A stretch of DNA of 64,000 bases, from positions 1-64,000 of the forward strand of contig CAVQBC010000007.1 in assembly GCA_963710665.1 (NCBI GenBank), written 5' to 3'. Positions 1-7,725 of this stretch are shown in pieces. The notes under the pieces were generated by a model. It worked only from the letters and a program-made list of their open reading frames with translations, was not told where the DNA came from and searched no databases. Both the position numbers and the translations under genes were made by a program. The stretch is from CAVQBC01 sp963710665 (GTDB taxonomy: Bacteria > Actinomycetota > Thermoleophilia > Solirubrobacterales > Solirubrobacteraceae). The first letter of the stretch is position 1, and the number at the start of each line of letters is the position of its first letter.

Positions 1-1039
1 CGGCGGGCCACCCGCTTCGGGAGACATCAGGGTGCTGCTCGTCCCATTGCTCCAGAAGGCGGGCGCGGGTCACCCACCACGCGGCGATGTCGCGCGGGAG
101 GGCGTGCCACCCGCGGTCCTGCTCGATGCGCCCGCGCAGATGGACGAGGAACGCCTCGTAGAGCGCCAGGCGCTCTCGCGTGAGCAGGTAATCGGGGTGG
201 ACGATCACGTTGATGAGACCGCCGTGGCGGATGATCCAGTCGCTCTTGTCGACCCAGAGGTCGATCGAGCGGCGGCGCAGGATCTCGAACAGCGTGTGGT
301 CCTGCACGAGCGTGATGGGCAGTTCGACGAGATCGCCGATGAAGAAGGGATGGATGGAGCAGCAGCCGCCCGCCTGTGGCTCGAAGGGGTCCGTGTCGGG
401 GAACGAGGAGTCGTAGAGGCAGCCGAGCTCCGCCATCCATTGCGGATTGCGGAGGGTCGCCGGCGAGCGGAAGCCGACCGCGTCCCACTCCGCGAGATAG
501 CGGTGGATCTTCGGCAGCGCCGCCTCGAAGCTCGGACGGCTCCTGAACAGCGAGCCGTCGTGATGGATGCCGTGGAGGCCGATCTCACAGCCGGCGTCGC
601 GCAGGTCGTCGAAGAGCCAAGCGGGGATCGGGTACCACTCGGCGACGAAGTTCCACGACGAGACGAACCCGTGCCGGCGCTCGACCTCGCGCACCTCCGG
701 GATGTTCGCGACCCCCTCCGGTCCCTCGACGTCGTGGGTGAGGATCGCGGCGAACCGGTGGCCATGCGGCCAGGGGTCGACCACCGTGAGGCGGCCGTCC
801 CCGGTCTCGCGCAGACGGCGGCGCAGCTCCCGGTCGTGCTCGTCGACGAGGATGGGCTCGATCGGCCACGCGGGGAACGGCCGGCGCGCCTGGCGGCGGG
901 CGTAGGCCCGGCGGAGCGCGAGCTGGAGCGTCCGGGGGAGCGCGGGCTTGAGCGTGTAGTACGCGCGCAGCGGAGCCGACATCCGGCGTGCGTCCTCGCG
1001 GTAGCGCTCGAGCCGGTAGTGGTCCGGGTCCACCGGCAT
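1..1039 (-). CDS. Polysaccharide deacetylase family protein (C-terminus beyond window)
   Basis: NodB-fold carbohydrate deacetylase-like protein, read leftward and running off the window edge after about 346 codons. I translated it by hand from the ATG at 1039, 23 bases after the wzz stop. Visible motifs are AAILTHDVEGPEG (the metal/catalytic-base motif with paired acidic residues) and EIGLHGIHHDG (the His-x-x-x-His zinc motif), followed by a VGFRSP strand typical of the family. No signal peptide is seen. Being directly downstream of a Wzz-type gene suggests a role in making or trimming an exopolysaccharide, probably N-deacetylation of a lipid-linked or nascent glycan. The substrate cannot be read from the sequence. 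Confidence 0.8.
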   Translation of the reverse strand, partial: MPVDPDHYRLERYREDARRMSAPLRAYYTLKPALPRTLQLALRRAYARRQARRPFPAWPIEPILVDEHDRELRRRLRETGDGRLTVVDPWPHGHRFAAILTHDVEGPEGVANIPEVREVERRHGFVSSWNFVAEWYPIPAWLFDDLRDAGCEIGLHGIHHDGSLFRSRPSFEAALPKIHRYLAEWDAVGFRSPATLRNPQWMAELGCLYDSSFPDTDPFEPQAGGCCSIHPFFIGDLVELPITLVQDHTLFEILRRRSIDLWVDKSDWIIRHGGLINVIVHPDYLLTRERLALYEAFLVHLRGRIEQDRGWHALPRDIAAWWVTRARLLEQWDEQHPDVSRSGWPA

Positions 1040-1062
1040 GGCGCCCGCCGGCCGCCCTGCGG

Positions 1063-1848
1063 TCACGGCGACCTCGCCGGGCGCAGCCGCCGGCGCCCGA
1101 GGAGCACCGCGACGACCGTGGCCAGCGCCAGACCGATCAGGAGGCCCACGGCCGCCGCGCGTATCGGCTTGGGGGAGAGCGGCTGCTCGAGGACGTAGCC
1201 GGGCGTGAGCCGTTCGGGCCTCGACTGCCCGAGGTTCTGGATCTCGAGATCCAGCACGCGATCCTGGAGGCGCCCGATCCGCTCGCGCAGGGCCGCCGCG
1301 TTCTCGCCGCGGGCCCGGCGGAGGCGCTCCGACAGCCGGGCGATCTGGGTCTGGAGGAGCTCGCGGCCCCGGCTCGCCTCCGGCGACAGCTCGCCCGCGG
1401 TCTGGAGGTAGCGCGCCGTCACCGCCTGGACGAGCCGCAGCGCGCGCTGCTGGTCGGCGTCCGCGACGGTGACGTGGATGAGGTCGTCCAGACCCACCTT
1501 CACGCTCAGCGCGTTGTCGAGGCGGTCGAGGGGCATGTCGCTCGCCGCAGCGACGGGTGCCAGCACCACGCGGCTGCCGATCAACGCGCGCTGGGTCGTG
1601 AGGATCCGCTCGCGGGCGTCGTCCGAGGTGTCGGGTGAGGTCTTGTAGAGCAGGTCGACCTGCGCGCCGTAGACGGTGGGCGCGAAGCCGGAGAAGACGA
1701 CCGCGGAGAGCACGGCCGTCGCGACGATGGCCATGCACAGGAGCGTCAGCAGCGCGATGAAGCGGGCGTTGGACCTGGCGGGCCGGGGCGCGATGCTGGC
1801 CGCGGGCCTCGCCTGCACCGGCTCGGGCAGGCGGGAGGCTGAGCTCAT
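1063..1848 (-). CDS. Wzz/chain-length determinant domain protein
   Basis: About 261 aa, with the two-transmembrane topology of polysaccharide co-polymerases: a TM helix near residues 30-52, a long periplasmic-type helical region (110-200, Arg/Leu/Glu-rich, likely coiled coil), and a second TM near 225-245 ending in a short basic tail. There is no C-terminal BY-kinase domain, so the kinase would be a separate protein. The ATG at 1848 is preferred over a GTG at 1863. It lies just upstream of the deacetylase on the same strand, so both probably belong to an exopolysaccharide export/modification operon continuing to the left of the window. Family assignment rests on topology and the VDLLYKTSPDTSDD-type extracytoplasmic motif. 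Confidence 0.75.
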   Translation of the reverse strand: MSSASRLPEPVQARPAASIAPRPARSNARFIALLTLLCMAIVATAVLSAVVFSGFAPTVYGAQVDLLYKTSPDTSDDARERILTTQRALIGSRVVLAPVAAASDMPLDRLDNALSVKVGLDDLIHVTVADADQQRALRLVQAVTARYLQTAGELSPEASRGRELLQTQIARLSERLRRARGENAAALRERIGRLQDRVLDLEIQNLGQSRPERLTPGYVLEQPLSPKPIRAAAVGLLIGLALATVVAVLLGRRRLRPARSP

Positions 1849-2084
1849 GGCACGGCGTGCCACGAATGCGTCCAGTCGTTCCGAGCCGTGCCGCGCCTAT
1901 CCGTGGCCACCTGCGGAACTTAGGTACTCGGTCCGCGGCGTGCAAGCGCCGGCCTCGCCATCTGGCGGGGGGAGCCGGGGAATGCATCCGCCCGCTGGGC
2001 GTCCTCCGTCTCGAGGGGCGCCGCGCCCCGGCGCCGCTCGCCGGAAGTCTTGGGAGCATCGATCGAGATAGGAGAGGTGGCCCG

Positions 2085-3332
2085 ATGTCCCAGCCGAGCC
2101 GCCACGTATACGCGGATGTAGTGATCGTAGGAGCCGGGCAGGCCGGGCTGGCGGTGAGCCGCGAGCTCTCCCAGGCCGGGGTCGACCATGTCGTCCTCGA
2201 GCGCGGCCGCGTCGGGCAGACCTGGCGCGGGCGCTGGGACAGCTTCTGCCTCGTGACGCCGAACTGGAGCGTGCGCCTTCCCGGCCACCACTACGACGGC
2301 GACGACCCGGACGGCTTCATGCCGCGGGACGAGATCGTCGCCTACCTCGAGCGCTACGCGGACGGGTTCGAGGCGCCCGTGCGCGAGGGCGTCGCGGTCA
2401 CCTCGCTGCGACCGTCGCCGGACGGCGGCTTCGCGCTGCGCACGTCAGACGGCCCGCTCGCCGCCCGCGCCGTGGTGCTCGCCACCGGCGCGTACCAGCG
2501 GCCCCACCGGCCCGCCGTGCTCGCGACGCTGCCCGCCGATCTCCCGCAGGTGGACGTCGACGGCTACCGCAACCCCGCGGATCTGCCGGCGGGCCCGGTG
2601 CTGGTCGTCGGCAGCGGCCAGTCCGGCTGCCAGATCGCCGAGGAGCTCCACGACGCCGGCCGCGAGGTCTTCCTGGCGTGCGGGAAGGCGCCGTGGATCC
2701 GCCGCCGCATCGGGGACCGCGACGGCGTCTGGTGGGCGCTCGAGACGGGGTTCATGGACCGGACGCTCGCCACGCTGCCAAGCCCGGCCGGGCGCCTGGC
2801 GGCCAACGTGGTGCTGACCGGGCGCGACGGCGGCCGCGACCTCAACCTGCGGACCCTGCAGGGCAAGGGGGTCACGCTCCTCGGGCATCTCGTGGGCGCC
2901 GCGGGTCGCGTGGCGCGCTTCGCGCCCGACCTCGTCGACAGCGCCGTCTGGGGCGACCAGCGCCACGACCAGTTCATGGGTCTCGTGCGCAAGCTCGTCG
3001 CTGAGCGCGGGCTGCCGATGCCGGCGATCGTCCCGCCCGAGCCGTTCATCGCCGACTCACCCGAGCGGCTGGACCTCTCCGGCTTCGGGGCGGTTGTCGT
3101 CGCCGCCGGGTACCGGCCGGACTACGGGTCCTGGGTGCACTGCCCGGGCGCGTTCGACGATCTCGGCTTCCCGATCCACGACGAGGGCGCGAGCACCGTC
3201 GTCCCTGGACTCCACTTCGTCGGGGTCCACTTCCTGCGGACCGCCAAGTCGTCGGTGCTCTCCGGGGTGGGCGAGGACGCGGCGATCGTCGCCCGCCGGA
3301 TCGCCGCGACGACCGCGCCGGCCGGCATCTGA
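2085..3332 (+). CDS. FAD/NAD(P)-dependent monooxygenase-like oxidoreductase
   Basis: 415 aa; the ATG at 2085 follows a good ribosome site (AGGAGAGG), which decides the start although the frame is open further upstream. N-terminal FAD Rossmann motif VIVGAGQAG (residues 14-21) and a second NAD(P) Rossmann motif VVGSGQSG near 173-180 define the flavin monooxygenase / 'putative flavoprotein involved in K+ transport' superfamily. WRGRWDSF and YRNPADLP between them fit this class, and a late ATG-like motif VVVAAGYRPDY closes the FAD domain. Likely a cytosolic oxygenase of a small substrate such as an amine, sulfide or ketone; substrate unknown. Transcribed divergently from wzz, with 236 bases between the starts. 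Confidence 0.8.
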   Translation: MSQPSRHVYADVVIVGAGQAGLAVSRELSQAGVDHVVLERGRVGQTWRGRWDSFCLVTPNWSVRLPGHHYDGDDPDGFMPRDEIVAYLERYADGFEAPVREGVAVTSLRPSPDGGFALRTSDGPLAARAVVLATGAYQRPHRPAVLATLPADLPQVDVDGYRNPADLPAGPVLVVGSGQSGCQIAEELHDAGREVFLACGKAPWIRRRIGDRDGVWWALETGFMDRTLATLPSPAGRLAANVVLTGRDGGRDLNLRTLQGKGVTLLGHLVGAAGRVARFAPDLVDSAVWGDQRHDQFMGLVRKLVAERGLPMPAIVPPEPFIADSPERLDLSGFGAVVVAAGYRPDYGSWVHCPGAFDDLGFPIHDEGASTVVPGLHFVGVHFLRTAKSSVLSGVGEDAAIVARRIAATTAPAGI

Positions 3333-3367
3333 GCCGAGACCGGCGGCGTGGGATGCGACACTGACGC

Positions 3368-3724
3368 ATGGCCGATTCCGACGACGGGCCCGATCTCGCG
3401 GCCGTGGAGGCGAAGCTGCGCGAGCGCCACGCGGAGCTCCAGGAGCATCTCGCGGAGCTGGCGCGGCCGCCGGAGCGCGGCGCCAACCTGCAGTTCGGCA
3501 AGCGCGTCGGCGACGGCACGACGGAGGCCGTGAGCCGGATGACGGATGCCGGCGTCGGCGACAGCCTCGAGGCGAGCGACGAGCGCATCGAGCGCGCGCT
3601 CGCGAAGCTCGGCGAGGGGACCTACGGGACCTGCGACGGCTGCGGCGGGCTGATCGCGCCGAAGCGGCTCGAGGCCGCGCCGGAGAGCGTGCTCTGCATC
3701 GAGTGCGCGCGGCGGCTCCGCTGA
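3368..3724 (+). CDS. DksA/TraR-type C4 zinc-finger protein
   Basis: 118 aa. An N-terminal helical, acidic segment (10-35, coiled-coil-like) is followed by a C-terminal four-cysteine zinc finger, Cys89-x2-Cys92 and Cys110-x2-Cys113, with the GTYGTCDGCGG and CIECA signatures of the DksA/TraR family. Such proteins bind in the RNA polymerase secondary channel and modulate transcription, often with ppGpp. The coiled coil is shorter than in E. coli DksA, and the tip Asp-x-x-Asp-Ala motif is not obvious, so a DksA-like rather than true DksA role is likely. It starts 36 bases after the monooxygenase stop and could be co-transcribed. Confidence 0.87.
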   Translation: MADSDDGPDLAAVEAKLRERHAELQEHLAELARPPERGANLQFGKRVGDGTTEAVSRMTDAGVGDSLEASDERIERALAKLGEGTYGTCDGCGGLIAPKRLEAAPESVLCIECARRLR

Positions 3725-3733
3725 GCCGCCTGC

Positions 3734-5215
3734 TCAGCGGCGCAGCGTGAGGCGCACCGTCGCCTCGACGGCGCTTGCCGGCGTGCGGGTGCGGCGGCTC
3801 CGCGCCGTGGCGAGCGCGCATGTTGCGCGGTCACGGCGGGCGCCGCGCGTGAGGCGCACGCGGAGGCGGCGCGTGCGGCCCTCGGGCACGCGGAAGCGGG
3901 CGCGCCCGATCGCCGGCGCAGCGACGCGGCAGCGCGCGAGGCGCACGGTGCCCGCACAGGTTCCGCGCCGGGCCGGGCAGCGCGCGACGAGCGTCACCCG
4001 CCCGCTCGGGTCCACGCGCGCCCGCTGGCCCTCGCGGATCCGCAGCCCGGTGGCACAGGCGCGCACGCTGTCGAGGGCGTCGACGTCGAAGCGCTGACGG
4101 GAGGACGACGGGCTGTGGCAGCCGACCGTGTCGCGCGCCCCATCGCGCGTCCGGATCGTGTCCCGGATACCGCCGGAGGCGACGTCGTCGGGCCCGGGGC
4201 CGCCGGTGAGGACGTTGTGGTCGCCGCCGCCGCCGGCGATCCGGTCGGGGCCGTCGCCCCCGTCGAGGCGGTCGTCGCCCTCGCGGCCGTCGAGCACCTG
4301 CGGGCCGGCGCTGCCCACCATGACGTCGTCGGAGGCGGTGCCCGTGAGCACCTCCATGTCGGCGCCCACGTCGTCGCCCTCGCCGGGCGCGCCGTCGCCG
4401 GGGCGGTCGTCGAGCGTGACGCGCACCCCGGCGCCGGCATGCGGCCACGCCGTCGCGTCCTCGCCCGGGCCGCCGCGGATGACGTCGGCGCCCGGCCCCG
4501 CGAGGAGCTCGTCGTCGCCGTCGCCACCCAGCAGCGCGTCATCGCCGGCGTCGCCGGTCAGGATGTCGTCGCGCGGCCCGCCCACGAGCCGGTCGTCGCC
4601 GGCGTTCCCGTCGAGGATGTGCAGCTCCGGGCCGCCCACCAGGACGTCGTCGCCGCTGCCGCCCTCGGCGCTCTCGATGCCGAAGCCGACGTCGTCGCCC
4701 TCGCCCGCCTCGCCGTCGTCGGCCAGGCCGTTCTCGGTGACCGACACGCCCGCCGTCCGCGTCGCGTAGCTCACCCCCGAGGCCGCGGTGGCCTCGGTGA
4801 TGCGCATCACGTCGGCGCCGGTCCCGGCGTGGAAGGTGCCGGTCTGGATCTCGAGCACGTCATCGCCCGGTCCGTCGTACACGTCGGCCATCAGCCCGCG
4901 GACCGTGAGGCGGTCGTCGCCGTCGCCCAGGTCGACGACCGCCGAGGCGGGAAGGGCGCAGGCGACGCCGTCGACGACCTGGCCGCAGGACGGGCCCGCC
5001 GTCAGCGGCGCTCCGGCGTCGCGGACGACGACGCCGCCCGGCCCGGCGTCGATCGTGACGGCGTTGGGCTCGCCCGGCGCCGCCCGGAGCTCGAGCCCGA
5101 AGATCTCCCCCGCGCCGTGCGCCCCGACGCCCTGGGGCGTGAGCTGAACCGTCGCGGCGTCTGCCGGCGCGGCCAGCAACAGCGCAGCGAGCGCGACCGC
5201 CAGCGCGACGTACAT
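3734..5215 (-). CDS. Secreted calcium-binding (RTX/hemolysin-type repeat) protein
   Basis: 493 aa with a classical signal peptide (MYVALAVALAALLLAAPADA, cleavage after ADA). From about residue 110 to 330 there are many nonapeptide repeats of the GGxGDDxLxG type, for example GGSGDDVLVGG and GGDGDDELLAG, which form Ca2+-binding beta rolls. The C-terminal 120 residues are Arg- and Ala-rich with paired cysteines, a domain common in secreted proteins of this actinobacterial group. The function is probably surface or matrix related; no catalytic motif is seen. The ATG at 5215 is the only start that gives a signal peptide; the open frame upstream to 6016 belongs to the neighbouring gene. It converges on the DksA-like gene with a 9-base gap. 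Confidence 0.8.
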   Translation of the reverse strand: MYVALAVALAALLLAAPADAATVQLTPQGVGAHGAGEIFGLELRAAPGEPNAVTIDAGPGGVVVRDAGAPLTAGPSCGQVVDGVACALPASAVVDLGDGDDRLTVRGLMADVYDGPGDDVLEIQTGTFHAGTGADVMRITEATAASGVSYATRTAGVSVTENGLADDGEAGEGDDVGFGIESAEGGSGDDVLVGGPELHILDGNAGDDRLVGGPRDDILTGDAGDDALLGGDGDDELLAGPGADVIRGGPGEDATAWPHAGAGVRVTLDDRPGDGAPGEGDDVGADMEVLTGTASDDVMVGSAGPQVLDGREGDDRLDGGDGPDRIAGGGGDHNVLTGGPGPDDVASGGIRDTIRTRDGARDTVGCHSPSSSRQRFDVDALDSVRACATGLRIREGQRARVDPSGRVTLVARCPARRGTCAGTVRLARCRVAAPAIGRARFRVPEGRTRRLRVRLTRGARRDRATCALATARSRRTRTPASAVEATVRLTLRR

Positions 5216-5261
5216 GGTCCAGCAAACGCCCGGCGGCTCCGGCAGTTGCGGACGCCGCGCG

Positions 5262-6021
5262 TCAGCCGGTCGGCTGCGAGGGCCGGTCGGCGAGCTCGGT
5301 CGAGCGGAAGAGGTCGTTGAGGACGCTCTCGCGCAGGCTCGCGCGGCCGCGCCGGGGGCCGGGCGTCTGGCGGCGCGGGACCGGCGCGATCTCCGGCGGC
5401 GCCTCGGCCCGCTGGAAGCGGCGGCGCCGGACGGGCGCGGTGGGCGGGACCGGCGGGGGGACGGGGTCCACGGTCGCGACGCGCCCCGGCGGGAGGATCG
5501 GCGCCCACCAGTCCGGCTTGGCGGTGATGGGCGGCGCGGCGCGCGACGGAGGGCCGGGGCGGGCTCGGGCGCGACGGACCGGCGCGGCGCGGTGGGGGCG
5601 CGGTGGGCGTCGTCTCGGGGGCGACGGACCGGCGCGGCGGGGCGGGGGCCGCGGCCGCGGCCGGCTCGCCCGTGACCGCCTGACGCACGTCCGCCGTGAG
5701 CCGGCCGAGGGCGTCGGCCCGCCGCACGCGGGCGGCGATCGGCGCGGGCGCGTCGGCCCGCGGGCCGGTCGGGCCCGGGCGCGCCTCGCCGTCCCGCCAG
5801 CGCTGCCGCTGCCGGCGGACGTCCTCGCGAGCCTCGGTGCCGAGCCGCTCGAGGGCCTCGAGGGAGGCGCCCACGCCCGCGGCCTCCCGCCGGGCGACCC
5901 GGCGCAGGCGGCGGGCGTCGCGGCCGGCGCGCCGGACGACCTCCTCGGCCGCGTCCCTGGTGTCCGCGTCGAGCAGCGCGGCGAGCCGGTCGGTGTGCCA
6001 GGTCGTGATCACCCAACCCAT
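5262..6021 (-). CDS. Hypothetical protein with proline/arginine-rich tail, frame disrupted
   Basis: I do not recognise this gene. From the ATG at 6021 the first ~125 residues form an amphipathic, Arg/Ala/Glu-rich helical region beginning MGWVITTWHTDRLAALLDAD. The product then becomes Pro/Arg-rich and the frame is lost near 5570-5640. A sensible C-terminus is read in another frame, with WWAPILPPGRV and SVLNDLFRSTELADRPSQPTG motifs, stopping at 5262. The break coincides with a 19-base direct repeat (5571-5589 and 5621-5639) spaced 50 bases apart, so a non-multiple-of-three duplication or an assembly error explains the shift. It precedes the RTX gene on the same strand by 46 bases and is divergent from the MFS gene. 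Confidence 0.5.
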
Positions 6022-6123
6022 GCGACGGAAGTTCGACGCAGCGGGCCCCCGTCCTGCGCGCCGCACCGCGTCACCGACCGCTCCCGCTTGCCTTGGTGGC
6101 GCCGAAGTGGTCGGATTGGCCGG

Positions 6124-7686
6124 ATGTCCACCGACGGGAACGGCGCCCTCGATCGCGGCACGATGCTCGCCCTCGGCGCGATGGCGCTGTCGGTGTTCCT
6201 CATCGCCAACGACTTCACCGCGCTGAGCGTCGCGCTGCCCAACATCGAGGCGGACTTCGACTCCGACGTCAGCACCGTCCAGTGGGTCATCAACGGCTAC
6301 GCGCTGGTGTTCGGCGTGCTGATCGTGACCGGCGGGCGGCTGGCGGACATGTTCGGGCGCCGGCGGCTGTTCTTCGTCGGCGCGGGGATCTTCGCCGCGT
6401 TCTCGGCCGTGGCCGCGGCGGCGCCGTCGCTGGGCGTCCTGCTCGCCGCCCGGGCGCTGATGGGCGTGGGCGGGGCGATCATGTGGCCGGCGGTCCTCGG
6501 GATGACGTTCGCGGCGCTGCCCGCCAAGAAGGCCGGGCTGGCCGGCGGGCTGGTGCTCGGCGTGGCGGGGATCGGCAACGCGTTCGGGCCGCTGCTCGGC
6601 GGCTTCCTCACCGACGCGCTGAGCTGGCGCTGGGTGTTCGTCATCAACCTGCCGGTGGCGGCGATCGCGTGCTTCGTCACCTGGCGCGAGATCCATCAGC
6701 CCGAGGCGGCCGAGGCTGACGACCGCATCGACTACGGCGGCGTGGTCACGCTCACGCTGTCGCTCGTGGCGCTGCTCGTCGCGCTCGACGAGGTCACCGA
6801 GCTCGGGTGGGGCGATCCCGTCATCATCGCCCTGCTGGCGGTCTTCGTGGTCGCCCTCGCGGCGTTCGTCGTGGTCGAGCGGCGGATGGGCCGCAACGCG
6901 CTCGTGCCGCGCGACGTGATGAGCAACACCGGGTTCCGCGCGGCGTGCGTCGCCGTGCTGTTCACGGCCGGGACGTTCTTCGCGTCGCTGCTCTACCTGC
7001 CGCAGTTCTTCCAGAAGCTGCTGGACGCCTCGCCGCTCGAGGCGGGGCTCGCGCTGCTGCCGCTGATGGCGACCTTCGGGGTGGTCTCCTTCGTGGCGGG
7101 GACGCTGTACGAGCGCCTCGGGGCCAAGCCGATCCTGTCGGCCGGCGTGGGCCTGCTGTTCGTCGGGATCCTGCTGCTCTCGCTGCTCGACCGGGGCGCG
7201 GGCTACCTGTCGACCGTCCCCGGCATGGTCGTCCTCGGCGTCGGGTTCGGCCTGTTCATCTCGACCATCACGACCGCGGCGGTGACGTCGCTCGACCCGT
7301 CGCGGGCGAGCCTCGGCGGCGCGATCCTCTACATGTTCCAGGTGGCCGGGGGCTCGGTCGGGCTCGCGATCACGACGACGGTCTTCACGAGCGTCGCGCA
7401 GAACCACGTGGAGGAGGAGTTCCGCCGGCTCGGGAGCACGGCCTCCGGCGACGAGATCGCCGACGTCCACGGGATCCTCGCCGGCACGGACTCCGCCCGC
7501 CAGGCGGTCGAGCAGCTGCCGGGCGACGCGGCGCAGATCGTCGACCTCGTGCGCGACGCGTTCATGGAGGGCTTGAACGCCGCCTTCCGCCTCGACACCG
7601 CGCTCGCGCTCGTGAGCGTCGTGGTCACGGTGCTGTTCGTCGGCGGGCGCGTGCACCTGCGCCGGCGGCAGGCCGTCGGCGGCTAG
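6124..7686 (+). CDS. MFS transporter, DHA2 (14-TM drug:H+ antiporter) family
   Basis: 520 aa integral membrane protein. The opening helix contains IANDFTALSVALPNI (motif D1-like, xxxD near the first TM) followed by VQWVINGYALVFGVLIVTGGRLADMFGRRR, with the MFS motif A (GxLaDrxGrr) at about residues 75-85. Later helices show GVGGAIMWPAVLGM and GNAFGPLLGGFL (motif C, antiporter type). Length and helix count suit the QacA/EmrB-like 14-TM group. It would export hydrophobic drugs or metabolites using proton motive force. The ATG at 6124 is chosen because it directly precedes the first TM. It is followed after 39 bases by the molybdopterin oxidase gene on the same strand. Confidence 0.9.
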   Translation: MSTDGNGALDRGTMLALGAMALSVFLIANDFTALSVALPNIEADFDSDVSTVQWVINGYALVFGVLIVTGGRLADMFGRRRLFFVGAGIFAAFSAVAAAAPSLGVLLAARALMGVGGAIMWPAVLGMTFAALPAKKAGLAGGLVLGVAGIGNAFGPLLGGFLTDALSWRWVFVINLPVAAIACFVTWREIHQPEAAEADDRIDYGGVVTLTLSLVALLVALDEVTELGWGDPVIIALLAVFVVALAAFVVVERRMGRNALVPRDVMSNTGFRAACVAVLFTAGTFFASLLYLPQFFQKLLDASPLEAGLALLPLMATFGVVSFVAGTLYERLGAKPILSAGVGLLFVGILLLSLLDRGAGYLSTVPGMVVLGVGFGLFISTITTAAVTSLDPSRASLGGAILYMFQVAGGSVGLAITTTVFTSVAQNHVEEEFRRLGSTASGDEIADVHGILAGTDSARQAVEQLPGDAAQIVDLVRDAFMEGLNAAFRLDTALALVSVVVTVLFVGGRVHLRRRQAVGG

Positions 7687-7725
7687 ACCGAAGCCGGACC
7701 CCCGCGCCCGCTAACGTGGCCGGCC

